This document shows positions 37,548-47,029 of a stretch of DNA of 64,000 bases, piece by piece. Location of the stretch: assembly GCF_003033925.1 (NCBI RefSeq), contig NZ_CP028365.1:1488001-1552000 (forward strand). The letters are read 5' to 3'. Position 1 is the stretch's first letter, and every line of letters starts with the position of its first letter. The position numbers were made by a program, and so were the translations under genes. Origin of the DNA: Tannerella serpentiformis (GTDB lineage: Bacteria > Bacteroidota > Bacteroidia > Bacteroidales > Tannerellaceae). The notes beneath the pieces are model-generated. The model did no database searches and had not been told where the DNA came from. It worked only from the letters and a program-made list of their open reading frames with translations.

Positions 37548-38018
37548 CTACATGATGTCGGGCGTCCCCTCTGTCGGAGCCGCCACACCATCGCCACCAT
37601 TGTCCGTGATGTTCACGATGCGATCTACCACGTAGCGCGAATAGCCGCGCCAGGGCAGGGCACCGAGATACTCCGTGTAGTGCAGCTCGACGGTCTGGCC
37701 TCCGGCGTTCATCAGCTGTTCGGCCACCTCTTTGTCAGAGACGGAGAAAACGAACTCGTTCGACTGGAAGCCGCCCGTATCCGCCGGACGAATGCCGGCC
37801 TGAATCAGTCTTCCCTCGTAGGTCTTGAACACGATGCCTTTATAGACAACGTAATTCAGTCGGCCCGACTTCATGCCCGTGGCAAACGGGAAGTAGTAAT
37901 AGAATCCGCCCACGATCAGTAAGGCGATCAGCACGATCGGCACAGCGACACGGAGCATTCGGCGCAGCTTGCGACGACGCTCTTCGGCGCGTTCCACTTT
38001 ATCAACTAACGTCTGCAT
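37548..38018 (-). CDS. Small membrane-anchored protein of unknown function
   Basis: A 156-residue protein. Residues 1-20 are charged (coiled), residues about 24-43 form a membrane segment (VAVPIVLIALLIVGGFYYYF), and the rest is extracytoplasmic with segments SGRLNYVVYKGIVFKTYEGRLIQAG and YTEYLGALPWRGYSRYVVDRI. Similar small proteins occur in other Bacteroidales as far as I remember. It lies 15 bp after the C1 peptidase gene on the same strand. No function can be given. Confidence 0.7.
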   Translation of the reverse strand: MQTLVDKVERAEERRRKLRRMLRVAVPIVLIALLIVGGFYYYFPFATGMKSGRLNYVVYKGIVFKTYEGRLIQAGIRPADTGGFQSNEFVFSVSDKEVAEQLMNAGGQTVELHYTEYLGALPWRGYSRYVVDRIVNITDNGGDGVAAPTEGTPDIM

Positions 38019-38033
38019 ATGCGAGTGAGGGCT

Positions 38034-39248
38034 TTATTTGATTCCCAGTTTCGTGCGCAACGCCTTGGGCAGCGCGTCCTTGTGTACGGCGATGTTGATC
38101 GTCTTGTAGGCTACGAATGCCTCCGTAACGTACCAGATGCCTTTATACTTCGTGTCCGTGCCCCAGGAGTTCTTCACCATGTAATACTTACGACCCGTCT
38201 GATCCTTGGCGATGCCATAGATGAGCATGCCGTGGTCGTCCGTGGTTTGGAAGTTGTCGTAGGCCTGCTGGCGCAGCTCCTGCGTGACCTTGATCTCCTT
38301 GCAACCCGGGGCCTCGATCATCTTGCGCAGCTCCTCGTCCTTGGCCGAGCGAGAGAGGCCTACCCAACGCGCCTGATCAGAACCGGAGGTCTCGAGCGCC
38401 TTCACGTCGGCTGCGATGCCGATCCCATCGCGGGTGAAGCCCTTTTCGCTCACGTCGGTGCCCCAAGCGAGCGTATAGCCGGAGTTGATGGCGTTGTCGA
38501 TCACCTCCATCAGTTCGTTGATAGGCACATTGTAGCTCTCTGACCAGCGCCAGTTATCCTCGATCTCGAGTGGGAACTGGGTGTAGAAGGGGTGGTGCGT
38601 GAAGGAGGTCAGTGAGACGTAGTCGTCGAAGTTCAGGCCCAGCGATTCGCCGTAGCTCTTGGGGGTGTACTGCTTGCCTTTGTAGGTGAACTTCTCGGGG
38701 ATCTTGCCCAGATAGGCGTCGATCAGGGCGTCGAAGCCCTGCCTCCAGACGGGCGAGAGCTTGCCATTCTTGTTACCCACGACGGCTTTGACGTAGGCGG
38801 TGGCGATCTCCGCCAGCTCGTTGTGCACGTGGCTGTCCTCGCCATACTCGAGGCCGGTGTAGAGTTCGTTCGGCATAGCGCCGTAGTGCTTGAAGGCGTA
38901 GAGCACATCGTAGAACGATCCGCCCTGGGCGAAGTTCAGCATGCCATGCAGGCGCACATACTTGTCTGCCTTGTCCTTGTAAGAGTGGTTGACGATGAAC
39001 ATCTCCGAGAGGTCCACCTCGCCCTTGCCCGTGCGGAGCAGCTCAGACTCGATAAAGCCTACGCCGGAGAACGACCAGCACGTGCCCGTGCGGTTCTGGT
39101 TCTTAATCGGTGTAATCTTCAGCTCCTTGACGGTGGTAAACTGTAGGCCTTCGGTCTTGGCCTCGTCCTTCTTTGCATCCTGTGCATACGTTGCTGTGAG
39201 GGCCGTCATCATGACGCCCACGCCAGCCATAGTAATCCATCTTCTCAT
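38034..39248 (-). CDS. pepC: Secreted C1 family peptidase (aminopeptidase C / bleomycin hydrolase-like)
   Basis: A 404-residue exported cysteine peptidase with signal peptide MRRWITMAGVGVMMTALTATYAQ. The catalytic Cys is residue 57 in NRTGTCWSFSGVGF, the His is in DDHGMLIYGIA near residue 340 and the Asn in MVKNSWGTDTKY near 360. The order of catalytic residues and the long insert between Cys and His fit the aminopeptidase C family, which in Bacteroidota is often secreted. It probably trims peptides in the periplasm. A -7-like CAAATATA (reverse TATATTTG) lies at 39,281-39,288. Confidence 0.9.
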   Translation of the reverse strand: MRRWITMAGVGVMMTALTATYAQDAKKDEAKTEGLQFTTVKELKITPIKNQNRTGTCWSFSGVGFIESELLRTGKGEVDLSEMFIVNHSYKDKADKYVRLHGMLNFAQGGSFYDVLYAFKHYGAMPNELYTGLEYGEDSHVHNELAEIATAYVKAVVGNKNGKLSPVWRQGFDALIDAYLGKIPEKFTYKGKQYTPKSYGESLGLNFDDYVSLTSFTHHPFYTQFPLEIEDNWRWSESYNVPINELMEVIDNAINSGYTLAWGTDVSEKGFTRDGIGIAADVKALETSGSDQARWVGLSRSAKDEELRKMIEAPGCKEIKVTQELRQQAYDNFQTTDDHGMLIYGIAKDQTGRKYYMVKNSWGTDTKYKGIWYVTEAFVAYKTINIAVHKDALPKALRTKLGIK

Positions 39249-39280
39249 GTTATCTATCTGTACTTTTTATGATTGGTGCG

Positions 39281-39288
39281 CAAATATA
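39281..39288 (-). promoter_or_regulatory. Candidate -7 element of the C1 peptidase gene
   Basis: Reverse TATATTTG matches the consensus; TTTCG on the minus strand about 18 bp further up could serve as -33. Confidence 0.55.
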
Positions 39289-39299
39289 GACAGTGCGAC

Positions 39300-39490
39300 C
39301 AGAGGCGAAAGCGCAGCGACGAATCGGCGGCCGGTTCAGGGGGCTATTCGCAGCGCTCGAAAGTGAAAAGCCATGATTTTCGGCCCCACGCGCAACGCAG
39401 GGAGCAAAAAAGGGTCTCTTTCGGAGCCCTGCGCAACGCAGGGAGTGAAAAACAGCGCGTTTCGGTCCGTGCGATACGCGGCGGGTGCCT
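39300..39490. repeat. Short 41-bp array with CCCTGCG/CGCAGGG hairpins
   Basis: CGCAACGCAGGGAG occurs at 39391 and 39432, 41 bp apart; a third, weaker unit (GCGATACGCG) lies at about 39,471 and degenerate ones before 39,390. The best unit, CCCTGCGCAACGCAGGG, is a perfect 7-bp hairpin. Few copies, so this is a weaker member of the set. It lies between divergent genes. Confidence 0.7.
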
Positions 39491-39556
39491 CGATCATTGA
39501 TTTCGGTTTATGTGAGACCTTTGCGGCAGTTTCATCACGCGTAACACCCCTTCCTT

Positions 39557-40372
39557 ATGAAATCGACAACGACCCGCAACCTGCTGCGACGCCGCGCCTT
39601 TCTCTTCACCCTCTTCCTCCTCTCCGTCGCCCTCTCCCTGCAAGCCCAGATGCTCTTCTCGGAAAACATGACGATGAAGATCGACAGCAGCAAGCCCATC
39701 CAAGGCACATTCTCCGCCATGGTCAACTTCAAGACCGAACACGAGGAACTTTTTGAGGTCAAGACCTTCTCAAACCTCAACATTCTGCTCGGGCGTCGCC
39801 ATGTGATCAACCTCATGGGGCGCTTTGAATTCACCACCTATGGCAGCAAGATCACTGTAGACGAGGGCGATCTGCATGCCGAGTACCGCTACCTGTTGCA
39901 GCCCTCTTTTGAGGTCTATCCCTACGTCGAGGCCCAGTGGGCAGGCACGCGCGGTCTGATTCGCAAAGTATCGACCGGTGTACAGGCGCGCTATCGGCCG
40001 ATTAATACTGAGCACAGCCTGATGTTCCTCACTACCGCGCTTTTTTATGAAGCCGAGGACTGGAAAAACCTCTCCGGCGACACCCTTAGCCCTCCGTACG
40101 GCTACAACCGCAACATCCGCCTCCATCTCTCGACCAGTTATCGCCATCGTCTCAGCGACAAATGGGAGATCACTGCCACAGCCATCCATCAGGCCAATCC
40201 ACGTTATTACTTCAGCCGCGCACGCTTCGGAGGTGCCTTGGATCTGAAGTTTCACCTCTCGAAAGTCGTTGGACTGCGCGGCACGTACCGATTCATCTAC
40301 GACACCTCGCCCGTAGTCCCTATGCGCAAGATGTTGACCTTCACGAACGCCTTCCTCGACATTGCGTTTTGA
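39557..40372 (+). CDS. Outer-membrane beta-barrel-like protein, unknown function
   Basis: A 271-residue protein with a signal peptide (hydrophobic core LFTLFLLSVALSLQAQ, about residues 16-31). The rest is dominated by alternating strands with aromatic ends: HVINLMGRFEFTTY, HAEYRYLLQPSFEVYPYVEAQW, IRLHLSTSYRHRL, FGGALDLKFHL, and a final strand ending LDIAF. This pattern fits a small outer-membrane barrel of the DUF481-like kind. I cannot name it. Its promoter region overlaps array G. Confidence 0.7.
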   Translation: MKSTTTRNLLRRRAFLFTLFLLSVALSLQAQMLFSENMTMKIDSSKPIQGTFSAMVNFKTEHEELFEVKTFSNLNILLGRRHVINLMGRFEFTTYGSKITVDEGDLHAEYRYLLQPSFEVYPYVEAQWAGTRGLIRKVSTGVQARYRPINTEHSLMFLTTALFYEAEDWKNLSGDTLSPPYGYNRNIRLHLSTSYRHRLSDKWEITATAIHQANPRYYFSRARFGGALDLKFHLSKVVGLRGTYRFIYDTSPVVPMRKMLTFTNAFLDIAF

Positions 40373-40445
40373 ATGCGTCAGGTGCCGCAAGCTGAGGACT
40401 GGAAACGCCGATCGAGGCGAGACTTCCGACTTTCGTTTTCTGCCT

Positions 40446-40479
40446 TTCGTTTTTTCGTTTCCACCCCCGCCTATCTTTG
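40446..40479 (+). promoter_or_regulatory. Promoter of purD
   Basis: TATCTTTG at 40472-40479 fits the -7 consensus; TTCG at 40446-40449 is a possible -33 element 22 bp upstream. Confidence 0.6.
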
Positions 40480-40549
40480 TCGCCCATTTTTCAGCCTCAG
40501 AGAGGCCATACATATATAGATACACCCACAACCCCTACATCACACCACA

Positions 40550-41845
40550 ATGACGGACAAGAAAGGATTACATCTGTTGCTGATCGGATCTGGCGGGCGC
40601 GAGCATGCGTTGGCCTGGAAAATGGCGCAAAGTCCGCGCCTCGGTAAGCTCTTTATTGCGCCCGGAAACGCCGGTACGGCCCATCTGGGTACGAATGTCA
40701 ACCTGCCTACAGGAGATTTCGAGGCGCTCGGGCGCTTCGTGGAGGCGGAGCGGATAGACCTGATCGTCGTCGGGCCCGAAGATCCGCTCGTGGCGGGCAT
40801 CGCGGACTACTTTGACAGCGATCGTGCGCCGCGGCGCGTGCCCGTGATAGGCCCGAAGTGCGCCGGCGCACAGCTCGAGGGCAGCAAGGATTTCGCCAAG
40901 GCCTTCATGCGTCGGCACAACATCCCCACGGCACACTACCGCAGCTTCACGGCCGACGAATTGGACGTCGCAGAGCTCTATCTGGCCACCCTTCGCCCGC
41001 CCTACGTGCTCAAGGCCGACGGATTGGCCGCGGGAAAAGGCGTATTGATTGTCGAGTCGCTCCATGATGCCCGCGAAGGACTCCGACGTATGCTCCACGG
41101 ACAGTTTGGGGCCGCCAGTCGCACGGTTGTGATTGAGGAATACCTCGATGGTATCGAGTGCTCCGTTTTTGTGCTGACCGATGGCGACGGATACTTCATC
41201 TTACCCGAGGCGAAGGACTACAAACGAGTCGGCGAGGGCAATACGGGGCTCAACACGGGGGGCATGGGTGCCGTGTCTCCCGTCTCGTTTGCCAATGAGG
41301 AGTTCATGCGTAAGGTGGACGAAAAAATCATCCGTCCCACGCTGAAGGGACTTTCCGCTGAGGGCATTGACTATCGCGGATTCATCTTCTTTGGACTCAT
41401 CAACGTCCAGGGCGAACCGATGGTGATAGAATACAACTGTCGGATGGGCGATCCGGAAACGGAGGTCGTGATGCCGCGTCTGATGAACGATCTCTTGGAA
41501 TTATTTGAGGCTACGGCCCACCGTCGATTGCAGGACTATACGCCCAAGATCGACCCGCGGGCAGCCACGACCGTCATGCTGACCAGCGGCGGATACCCCG
41601 AGGCCTACGAAAAGGGCAAAACGATCTCCGGATTAGACGACCCGCGGCTGGATGGTGCCATCGTCTTTCACGCCGGCACTTCGGTCGGCTCCGATGGTGC
41701 GATTGTCACCTCAGGCGGGCGAGTCATAGCCGTCTCAGCCCTGGCTGACACGGTCGAGGAGGCCCTCCGACGGTCTTATCGTGGCGCCGAAGCCATCACG
41801 TTCGAGAAAAAATACTACCGCCGAGACATCGGCTTCGATCTCTAA
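40550..41845 (+). CDS. purD: Phosphoribosylamine:glycine ligase (GAR synthetase)
   Basis: A 431-residue ATP-grasp enzyme making GAR, the substrate of PurN. The N-terminal domain begins LLLIGSGGREHALAWKMAQS; the ATP-grasp core has PPYVLKADGLAAGKGVLIV, NTGLNTGGMGAVSPV and IEYNCRMGDPETEVVMPRL. Length is as usual. Single gene with its own promoter and terminator; purN is 8.5 kb upstream. Confidence 0.96.
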   Translation: MTDKKGLHLLLIGSGGREHALAWKMAQSPRLGKLFIAPGNAGTAHLGTNVNLPTGDFEALGRFVEAERIDLIVVGPEDPLVAGIADYFDSDRAPRRVPVIGPKCAGAQLEGSKDFAKAFMRRHNIPTAHYRSFTADELDVAELYLATLRPPYVLKADGLAAGKGVLIVESLHDAREGLRRMLHGQFGAASRTVVIEEYLDGIECSVFVLTDGDGYFILPEAKDYKRVGEGNTGLNTGGMGAVSPVSFANEEFMRKVDEKIIRPTLKGLSAEGIDYRGFIFFGLINVQGEPMVIEYNCRMGDPETEVVMPRLMNDLLELFEATAHRRLQDYTPKIDPRAATTVMLTSGGYPEAYEKGKTISGLDDPRLDGAIVFHAGTSVGSDGAIVTSGGRVIAVSALADTVEEALRRSYRGAEAITFEKKYYRRDIGFDL

Positions 41846-41855
41846 AATACAAGTC

Positions 41856-41886
41856 CGGGGGGAGCAGCTACTCCCCCTCTTTTTTT
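41856..41886 (+). terminator. Terminator after purD
   Basis: GGGGAG and CTCCCC pair across a 6-base loop, followed by a run of T. Confidence 0.85.
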
Positions 41887-41912
41887 GATTCACCCATAGC
41901 TTTATACCCCCA

Positions 41913-42947
41913 ATGGAAACGGCAGGAAGGCGACGAAAACCACAGAGTAGGCTGCGGCGCGCGATTAAAATGGATGTCACGAGCATCCCTAACCTTTTGC
42001 TTTCAGCGGCAGTATGTCTGTTGTGCTGGATGATGGGTTATACCTATTCGGCAGGATATCCGGTGGCCACGAGGCCCGAAAATTTGCCCACCTGGCAGTC
42101 CCTCATCGGCCTATTGCCCGATCGCCTGACGACTTACGTCATCGGGGCCTCGCTCTATGCCTTGGTGGCTGGAATCGTGCAGCGCATTAACTACAAATAC
42201 ATCATCGTGCGCGGTCGGCGAGCCCTTCCAGCCCTCTTTTTCTTCCTCTTTGTCAGCACCAACCTCGACACGTTTCCCTTGAGGCCCGTCTCCCTCAGTT
42301 TGATCGGCTTAACGTTAGCCTTGAGTCAGCTTTTGAGATCTTGGCAACGGCCCGACGATATCGGGAGGACCTTTAATATCTCCGTTTGCCTATCGCTGGG
42401 AGCCCTCGTCTGGCCCCACATGGTGTGGTTCATACCGCTCTTTTGGTATGGCATGTATCGTTTCGGATCCTTGTCAGCTCGCGGACTGCTGACGTCCGTC
42501 TTGGGCCTCCTGACGGTGTTCGGGTTTGTCTTCGCCTGGTGCCTTTGGCAAAACGACTACCGCCTGCCTCAAGCCTTCTATAACGCCCTCGCAACGCCCG
42601 ATGTCCCCTTTCTCCATGCTGTCTTTGAGCCCAATTGGATCAGTTCGCTGTGTGTCGTTTGCCTCGTCATCGTCACCAGCATATACCTCTCGCTGCACAA
42701 CACGGAAAATTCAGTTCGCACACGCCAAAACCTATCCTTCTTATCCGTCTTCGTCGGCTGGGCCTTCACTTTACTATGCGTCTATGCTAACGACGCGCCC
42801 GATATTTTGTGTGTACTCTATGTCCCAGCTTCTATTTTGGTTGCCTATTTCTTCTCAGACAAGCGCAACCTGCTGACGTATCTCTTTTACATACTTATCC
42901 TCACCTTTCTGGTCTATCTGCTCCTCACACGGCTATGGACATCCTAA
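41913..42947 (+). CDS. Polytopic membrane protein of unknown function
   Basis: A 344-residue protein with about nine hydrophobic segments and a basic N-terminus (METAGRRRKPQSRLRRAIK). The general layout, with small loops and no recognisable catalytic motif, resembles the DUF6427-type membrane proteins of Bacteroidota, but I am not sure. An ATG at 41,970 (MDVTSIPNLLLS) would remove the basic leader. It overlaps the next gene by 13 bp, so the two are probably translated together. Confidence 0.65.
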   Translation: METAGRRRKPQSRLRRAIKMDVTSIPNLLLSAAVCLLCWMMGYTYSAGYPVATRPENLPTWQSLIGLLPDRLTTYVIGASLYALVAGIVQRINYKYIIVRGRRALPALFFFLFVSTNLDTFPLRPVSLSLIGLTLALSQLLRSWQRPDDIGRTFNISVCLSLGALVWPHMVWFIPLFWYGMYRFGSLSARGLLTSVLGLLTVFGFVFAWCLWQNDYRLPQAFYNALATPDVPFLHAVFEPNWISSLCVVCLVIVTSIYLSLHNTENSVRTRQNLSFLSVFVGWAFTLLCVYANDAPDILCVLYVPASILVAYFFSDKRNLLTYLFYILILTFLVYLLLTRLWTS

Positions 42948-43381
42948 TCAGTTATGGATATATCGGCGTTTTCATCGCTTCCTTCCTTGCGGCAACGGTC
43001 TTGCCGTTTAGTTCGGAGGTAGTCCTAACGGGCGTCTTGCTTGCCGGCGGCTCCTATTGGCCTTGCATGGTGGCGGCAACACTCGGAAACACGCTCGGAG
43101 GCATGACCTGCTACGCTTTGGGTCGTCTCGGCAAAATAGAATGGATCAAAAAATACCTCCGACTCGACATTACACGTCTCCAACGAGTTCAGCATTGGAT
43201 TGAAGGCCGTGGATCGTGGACAGCCTTTTTTGTCTTCACTCCCGGGGTAGGCGATTTTATTGCCGTAGCACTTGGCTTCCTTCGTGCACGCATTGGCCCC
43301 GTCATTTTTTGGATGCTCATCGGCAAAGCCCTCCGTTATTGGGTCTGGATGGAGCTCGTGTATAAGGTGCAGGGCAACTGA
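42935..43381 (+). CDS. YqaA / DedA-family membrane protein
   Basis: A 148-residue protein, started at the ATG at 42,935; upstream in-frame sequence belongs to the preceding gene in another frame. It has SNARE-associated (VTT) domain features: FIASFLAATVLPFSSEVVLTGVLLAGG and GNTLGGMTCYALGRLGK, and TPGVGDFIAVALGFLRARIGPV. It is the short YqaA form. DedA proteins act in lipid carrier recycling or membrane homeostasis; the specific role of YqaA is unclear. Followed by repeats. Confidence 0.85.
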   Translation: MDILISYGYIGVFIASFLAATVLPFSSEVVLTGVLLAGGSYWPCMVAATLGNTLGGMTCYALGRLGKIEWIKKYLRLDITRLQRVQHWIEGRGSWTAFFVFTPGVGDFIAVALGFLRARIGPVIFWMLIGKALRYWVWMELVYKVQGN

Positions 43382-43482
43382 ATATGAATCCTTGACCATC
43401 AATAGGTCATGATCTGCGATTGATGATCAAAAGAAGGCATCAAGATACACCGCAGGTCATATACCTATATATAAATGTACCC

Positions 43483-43667
43483 GGGTAGGGGCGTATTGCA
43501 TACGCCCCACAAATGTCCCCACAGGGGACAAACAAATAGCCCTATACGAAGCGATAGGCCGATGTGCCGTTTTGTTCTAACCCCATAAAGACCCGAATTA
43601 TTTATATCAAACAATTTTCGATCTATCCCGAGATCGTTTGTGGGGCGTATGCAATACGCCCCTACCC
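43483..43667. mobile_element. Second element with perfect 27-bp terminal inverted repeats
   Basis: Bases 43483-43509 are the exact reverse complement of 43641-43667. The ends match those of the element at 15,732-15,830 except at one base pair, changed in both arms (TTGCAT here, TTGAAT there). The 131-bp interior is AT-rich and partly similar to that of the first element (GTCCCCACAGGGGACAAA). No coding capacity. Confidence 0.8.
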
Positions 43668-43684
43668 TACCGGATGAAAAAAGA

Positions 43685-44030
43685 AGGTCTCAAAATGCTT
43701 TTGAGGTGCTTTTTGAGGCTCAAAATCGAGTCAAAATACTTTTGCGGTGCTTTTTGAGGCTCAAAATGGAGTCAAAATACTTTTGTGGTGCTTTTTGAGA
43801 CTCAAAATCGAGTCAAAATACTTTTGCGGTTCTTTTTGAGGCTCAAAATGGAGTCCAAATGCTTTTGAAGTGCTTTTTGAGGCTCAAAATCGAGTTCAAA
43901 TGCTTTTGAGGTGCTTTTTGAGGCTCAAAATCGAATCAAAATGTTTTTGAGGTATTTTTTGAGGCTAAAAATGGAGTCCAAATGTTTTTGAGGTACTTTT
44001 TGAGGCTCAAAATGAGGTGAAAGTGTTTTT
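43685..44030. repeat. 41-bp array of TTTTGAGGCTCAAAA hairpins
   Basis: The palindrome TTTTGAGGCTCAAAA has GAG at 43715, 43756, 43797, 43838, 43879, 43920, 43961 and 44002, exactly 41 bp apart. Between them lies a second dyad, CAAAATACTTTTG. The array lies between the convergent YqaA and M16 genes and fills much of the 768-bp gap. Confidence 0.96.
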
Positions 44031-44065
44031 GATGTCTATCTTTTGCGGAAGATGGGAGATAAAGA

Positions 44066-44102
44066 AACGGCCGGGCACCTTCTTTTGAGGCATCCGGCCG
44101 TT
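44066..44102 (-). terminator. Terminator of the M16 peptidase gene
   Basis: AACGGCCGG (44066-44074) and CCGGCCGTT (44094-44102) form a long stem across a 19-base loop; on the minus strand followed by TCTTTATCTC. Confidence 0.7.
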
Positions 44103-44149
44103 AAGCAAACGTTTTGAGTCCTACTTAGGGTTCAAAACGCAGTTGTGAA

Positions 44150-46972
44150 CTATTTGCTGCTCATCGAAACTTCGATGCGGTTGCCTTGAGAGAGCAGTTG
44201 GTTGGCAAAATCGCGGACAGATTCGATGGTCAGGGCGTTGACCTTCTTCTCGTAGTCGGCATTGAGATCAATGCCAAAGACGAGGTAACGCCATGTGGCG
44301 CGAAGGGTGTAGCCGTTTTCCTTGAGGTTGTCGGCGTGCTGTTTGAGCATATATTCTTTGACTTTGGACAGCATCACGGCGTCCGGACCGGTCTTGCGCA
44401 TACGCTCGGACACCTGATTCATGGCGTTGGTCAACTCCACGCGACGATCGGGGGCGCAATCGTATTGGAATTGGAGGCTAAAGCCTTCCGTGGGCAGCTT
44501 CTGCGCATTGCTGCTGACACTTACGCCATACGTGCCGCCTAACTTCTCGCGAATTTTATCGACAAACTCCATGTTGAACAGCTGTTCGAGGGCAGAAAGA
44601 AGGATCAAGTTGTCCGCCGTATAGGCCATATCGCCAGAGTAATAGATGGAGGTTGTTGCCTTCTCCGTTTCGAGCTGACGGGAGAAATGATTTTCGAACT
44701 GACCTTTACGAACCGGCAAATAATCCTTATTAAAGGCCTTCGAAGGTTTGCCATTCGAGGGCAGCGAGGCTACGTATTGCTCCACAAGTGGGCGAAGAGT
44801 GGCTTCGTCGACATTACCTACGAAGGTAAATGTGTAATCTGCTGCATTAGCAAGTCGAGCACGGAAAAGATCGAGCAATTTATCGTAATTGACCGCATCA
44901 ATCTCCTTTACGGTCGGAATGCGCATGAGCGGATTGTCTTTATAGATGGCCATCATCACGGAATCATTGAAAGCATAATCTGGATTGTTGGCCAACATGG
45001 GTAAAATGCCCTTGAGACGGGTTGCGAGGGCCGCGTAAGCCGTTTCGTCTTTTCGTACGGCCGTAAATTGCAGGTAGAGCAGCTGCATGAGCGTTTCCAG
45101 ATCCTTCACGCTACTCCTGCCGCCCACGGATTGATTGTATTCGCTGATCGAGGCACTCACGTCGGCATTCTTTCCGGCCAAAACCTTCTTCAGGTCTGTC
45201 GCACTAAACTTTCCGAGTCCGCCCACGGACGATGCGTCATCCATCAACTTCTGCTCCGCCGCGTAACGGGGATCCATGAGCGACTTACCTCCGTAAGCAA
45301 ATCCTGCGAGGAGGATCTCGTCTTTTTTGAAGTCCGTTTTTTTCACAGCCACCCTTGCGCCATTGGATAAAGTCCAAACGGTGACGCCGCGATCTGTCAA
45401 TTTTTCCTCTTTAGTGATCTTTCCTTTGTTGGGAAGGGTTGCGATAAGGGGCTCATTGATCGATTTATCGGCGTAAGCCGTTAAGTGCTCACCGTCAACC
45501 TGTGCGATAATTTTTCGGATCCTATCCGGCGTTGGGTAAGTGGGGCGTTGCTCTTCATTGCCCATCAAGACGACGGCGCGATTGTTGTCCGAAATAAATT
45601 CCGCAGCCAATTGATTGATGGCCTCCAAAGGAACCGAGGGGACGACCTGCGACATGATTTGATAGTATTCCTCGAGCGACGGAATGGGCTCCCCGAGCAG
45701 GAAGTGCTCCACATATTGCTGCACGTAATAGTTGTTCTTTTGCTTGTCTCGCTCGTTGTAGAGCTTTTCGATGTCGCTGAGCCAATCGGCCTTCGCGCGC
45801 TCATATTCGCTGGGGGTAAAACCAAAATCGTGCACTCGTTTGGCTTCGCGAAGAAGGGTCAAGAGGGTCGTGTCGGCCTGCCCCGGTTTAATGACGCCCG
45901 CCAACTGCATGGCATCCGTCGTAGCCACGCCAAAAAAGGATCCATTGCTCGCTCGAGCATATGCAAAAGGCGGATTTTGGTTCTGCATCATCTCTTGAAA
46001 TCGATCCGTCAACATCCTGTCGATCATATCCGTAGCGAAATCGTAAACGAGATAATCGATCACCGTTTTTTGCTCTTTGGGAAGGGCGTCACGCTTATAA
46101 GAGACCATAAAATAACCCGTGGGCTGCTCCTTATCCGTCACCACGGCTACGGCAGGCGCTTCGTTATCAGGTATTTTTTCGTACACACGCTCGGCGGGGT
46201 TCACCGGTTTGGGAATACTGCCAAAAATGCGCTTCACGTCTTTCTCGACCTGCTCGGCATCGAAATCTCCGACGATGATAATGGCCTGGAGGTCCGGACG
46301 ATACCATTTATGATAGTAGTCGCGCAACTCCTTCGGCTTAAAATGATCCACGACGCTCATCAAGCCAATCGGCATGCGCTCGGCGTATTTACTTCCGGCA
46401 AAGATGACTGGCGCGATAGAGTCGATCAAACGCGACGAGGCACTGCGACGTGTCCGCCACTCCTCGTGGATTACTTTTCGCTCCTTGTCGATATCCTTGT
46501 CACGCAGAAAGAGTGAATTTGACCAGTCGTGAAGGATCAGCAGACACGAATCGACAGCGCCACGGCGGTCCGTAGGCACGTCATCAATGTTATACACCGT
46601 TTCGTCCATTCCCGTATAGGCGTTAAGGTTTCTCCCAAATTTCACACCGATTGTTTCGAGATAGGAGATGATTCCGCTGCCCGTTTGATCCTCTGGAAAG
46701 TGTTTGGAACCGTGGAAAGCCATGTGTTCGAGGAAGTGGGCCAATCCGCGCTGGTTCTCCTCTTCAAGAATCGACCCCACGCGTTGCACGATGTAGAAGT
46801 TCGCCCTGTTTTCGGGCAATTTGTTAGCACGGATGTAGTAAGTCAATCCGTTTTCGAGGTGTCCGATGCGCACCTGTTTGTCCACCGGAACAGTGGGCAT
46901 TTGCTGCGCCTTTGTAGCCGTAAAGCAAAGCACGGCCAGTCCCAGCAGCATGTGTTTGAATTGCATTTTCAT
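44150..46972 (-). CDS. Exported M16 family zinc metallopeptidase
   Basis: A 940-residue protein started at the ATG at 46972 (MKMQFKHMLLGLAVLCFTATKAQ), which gives a proper signal peptide; the longer frame adds only ten residues. The zinc site is HFLEH near residue 75, with the downstream Glu in DETVYNIDDVPTD-type context. The usual two M16 halves follow: an active N-terminal pair and inactive C-terminal pair (residues about 510-930). These periplasmic pitrilysin-type proteases degrade peptides. A promoter (reverse TATCTTTG at 47,000-47,007 and CTTG 18 bp further) is present. Confidence 0.93.
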   Translation of the reverse strand: MKMQFKHMLLGLAVLCFTATKAQQMPTVPVDKQVRIGHLENGLTYYIRANKLPENRANFYIVQRVGSILEEENQRGLAHFLEHMAFHGSKHFPEDQTGSGIISYLETIGVKFGRNLNAYTGMDETVYNIDDVPTDRRGAVDSCLLILHDWSNSLFLRDKDIDKERKVIHEEWRTRRSASSRLIDSIAPVIFAGSKYAERMPIGLMSVVDHFKPKELRDYYHKWYRPDLQAIIIVGDFDAEQVEKDVKRIFGSIPKPVNPAERVYEKIPDNEAPAVAVVTDKEQPTGYFMVSYKRDALPKEQKTVIDYLVYDFATDMIDRMLTDRFQEMMQNQNPPFAYARASNGSFFGVATTDAMQLAGVIKPGQADTTLLTLLREAKRVHDFGFTPSEYERAKADWLSDIEKLYNERDKQKNNYYVQQYVEHFLLGEPIPSLEEYYQIMSQVVPSVPLEAINQLAAEFISDNNRAVVLMGNEEQRPTYPTPDRIRKIIAQVDGEHLTAYADKSINEPLIATLPNKGKITKEEKLTDRGVTVWTLSNGARVAVKKTDFKKDEILLAGFAYGGKSLMDPRYAAEQKLMDDASSVGGLGKFSATDLKKVLAGKNADVSASISEYNQSVGGRSSVKDLETLMQLLYLQFTAVRKDETAYAALATRLKGILPMLANNPDYAFNDSVMMAIYKDNPLMRIPTVKEIDAVNYDKLLDLFRARLANAADYTFTFVGNVDEATLRPLVEQYVASLPSNGKPSKAFNKDYLPVRKGQFENHFSRQLETEKATTSIYYSGDMAYTADNLILLSALEQLFNMEFVDKIREKLGGTYGVSVSSNAQKLPTEGFSLQFQYDCAPDRRVELTNAMNQVSERMRKTGPDAVMLSKVKEYMLKQHADNLKENGYTLRATWRYLVFGIDLNADYEKKVNALTIESVRDFANQLLSQGNRIEVSMSSK

Positions 46973-46999
46973 TCTATATAAATGTTGATTTAACGCGGG

Positions 47000-47029
47000 C
47001 AAAGATATACGCCCCTCTGAGGGGACAAG
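47000..47029 (-). promoter_or_regulatory. Promoter of the M16 peptidase gene
   Basis: CAAAGATA (47000-47007, reverse TATCTTTG) and CAAG (47026-47029, reverse CTTG) lie 18 bp apart. This fits the Bacteroidota promoter well. Confidence 0.7.

Noticed and set aside
41735-41986. Possible small gene on the minus strand near the purD end
   Set aside because: Crosses the purD terminator and the next gene start; no evidence for expression.
45485-46516. 343-codon plus-strand frame
   Set aside because: Antisense to the M16 peptidase gene, whose motifs and signal peptide are clear.
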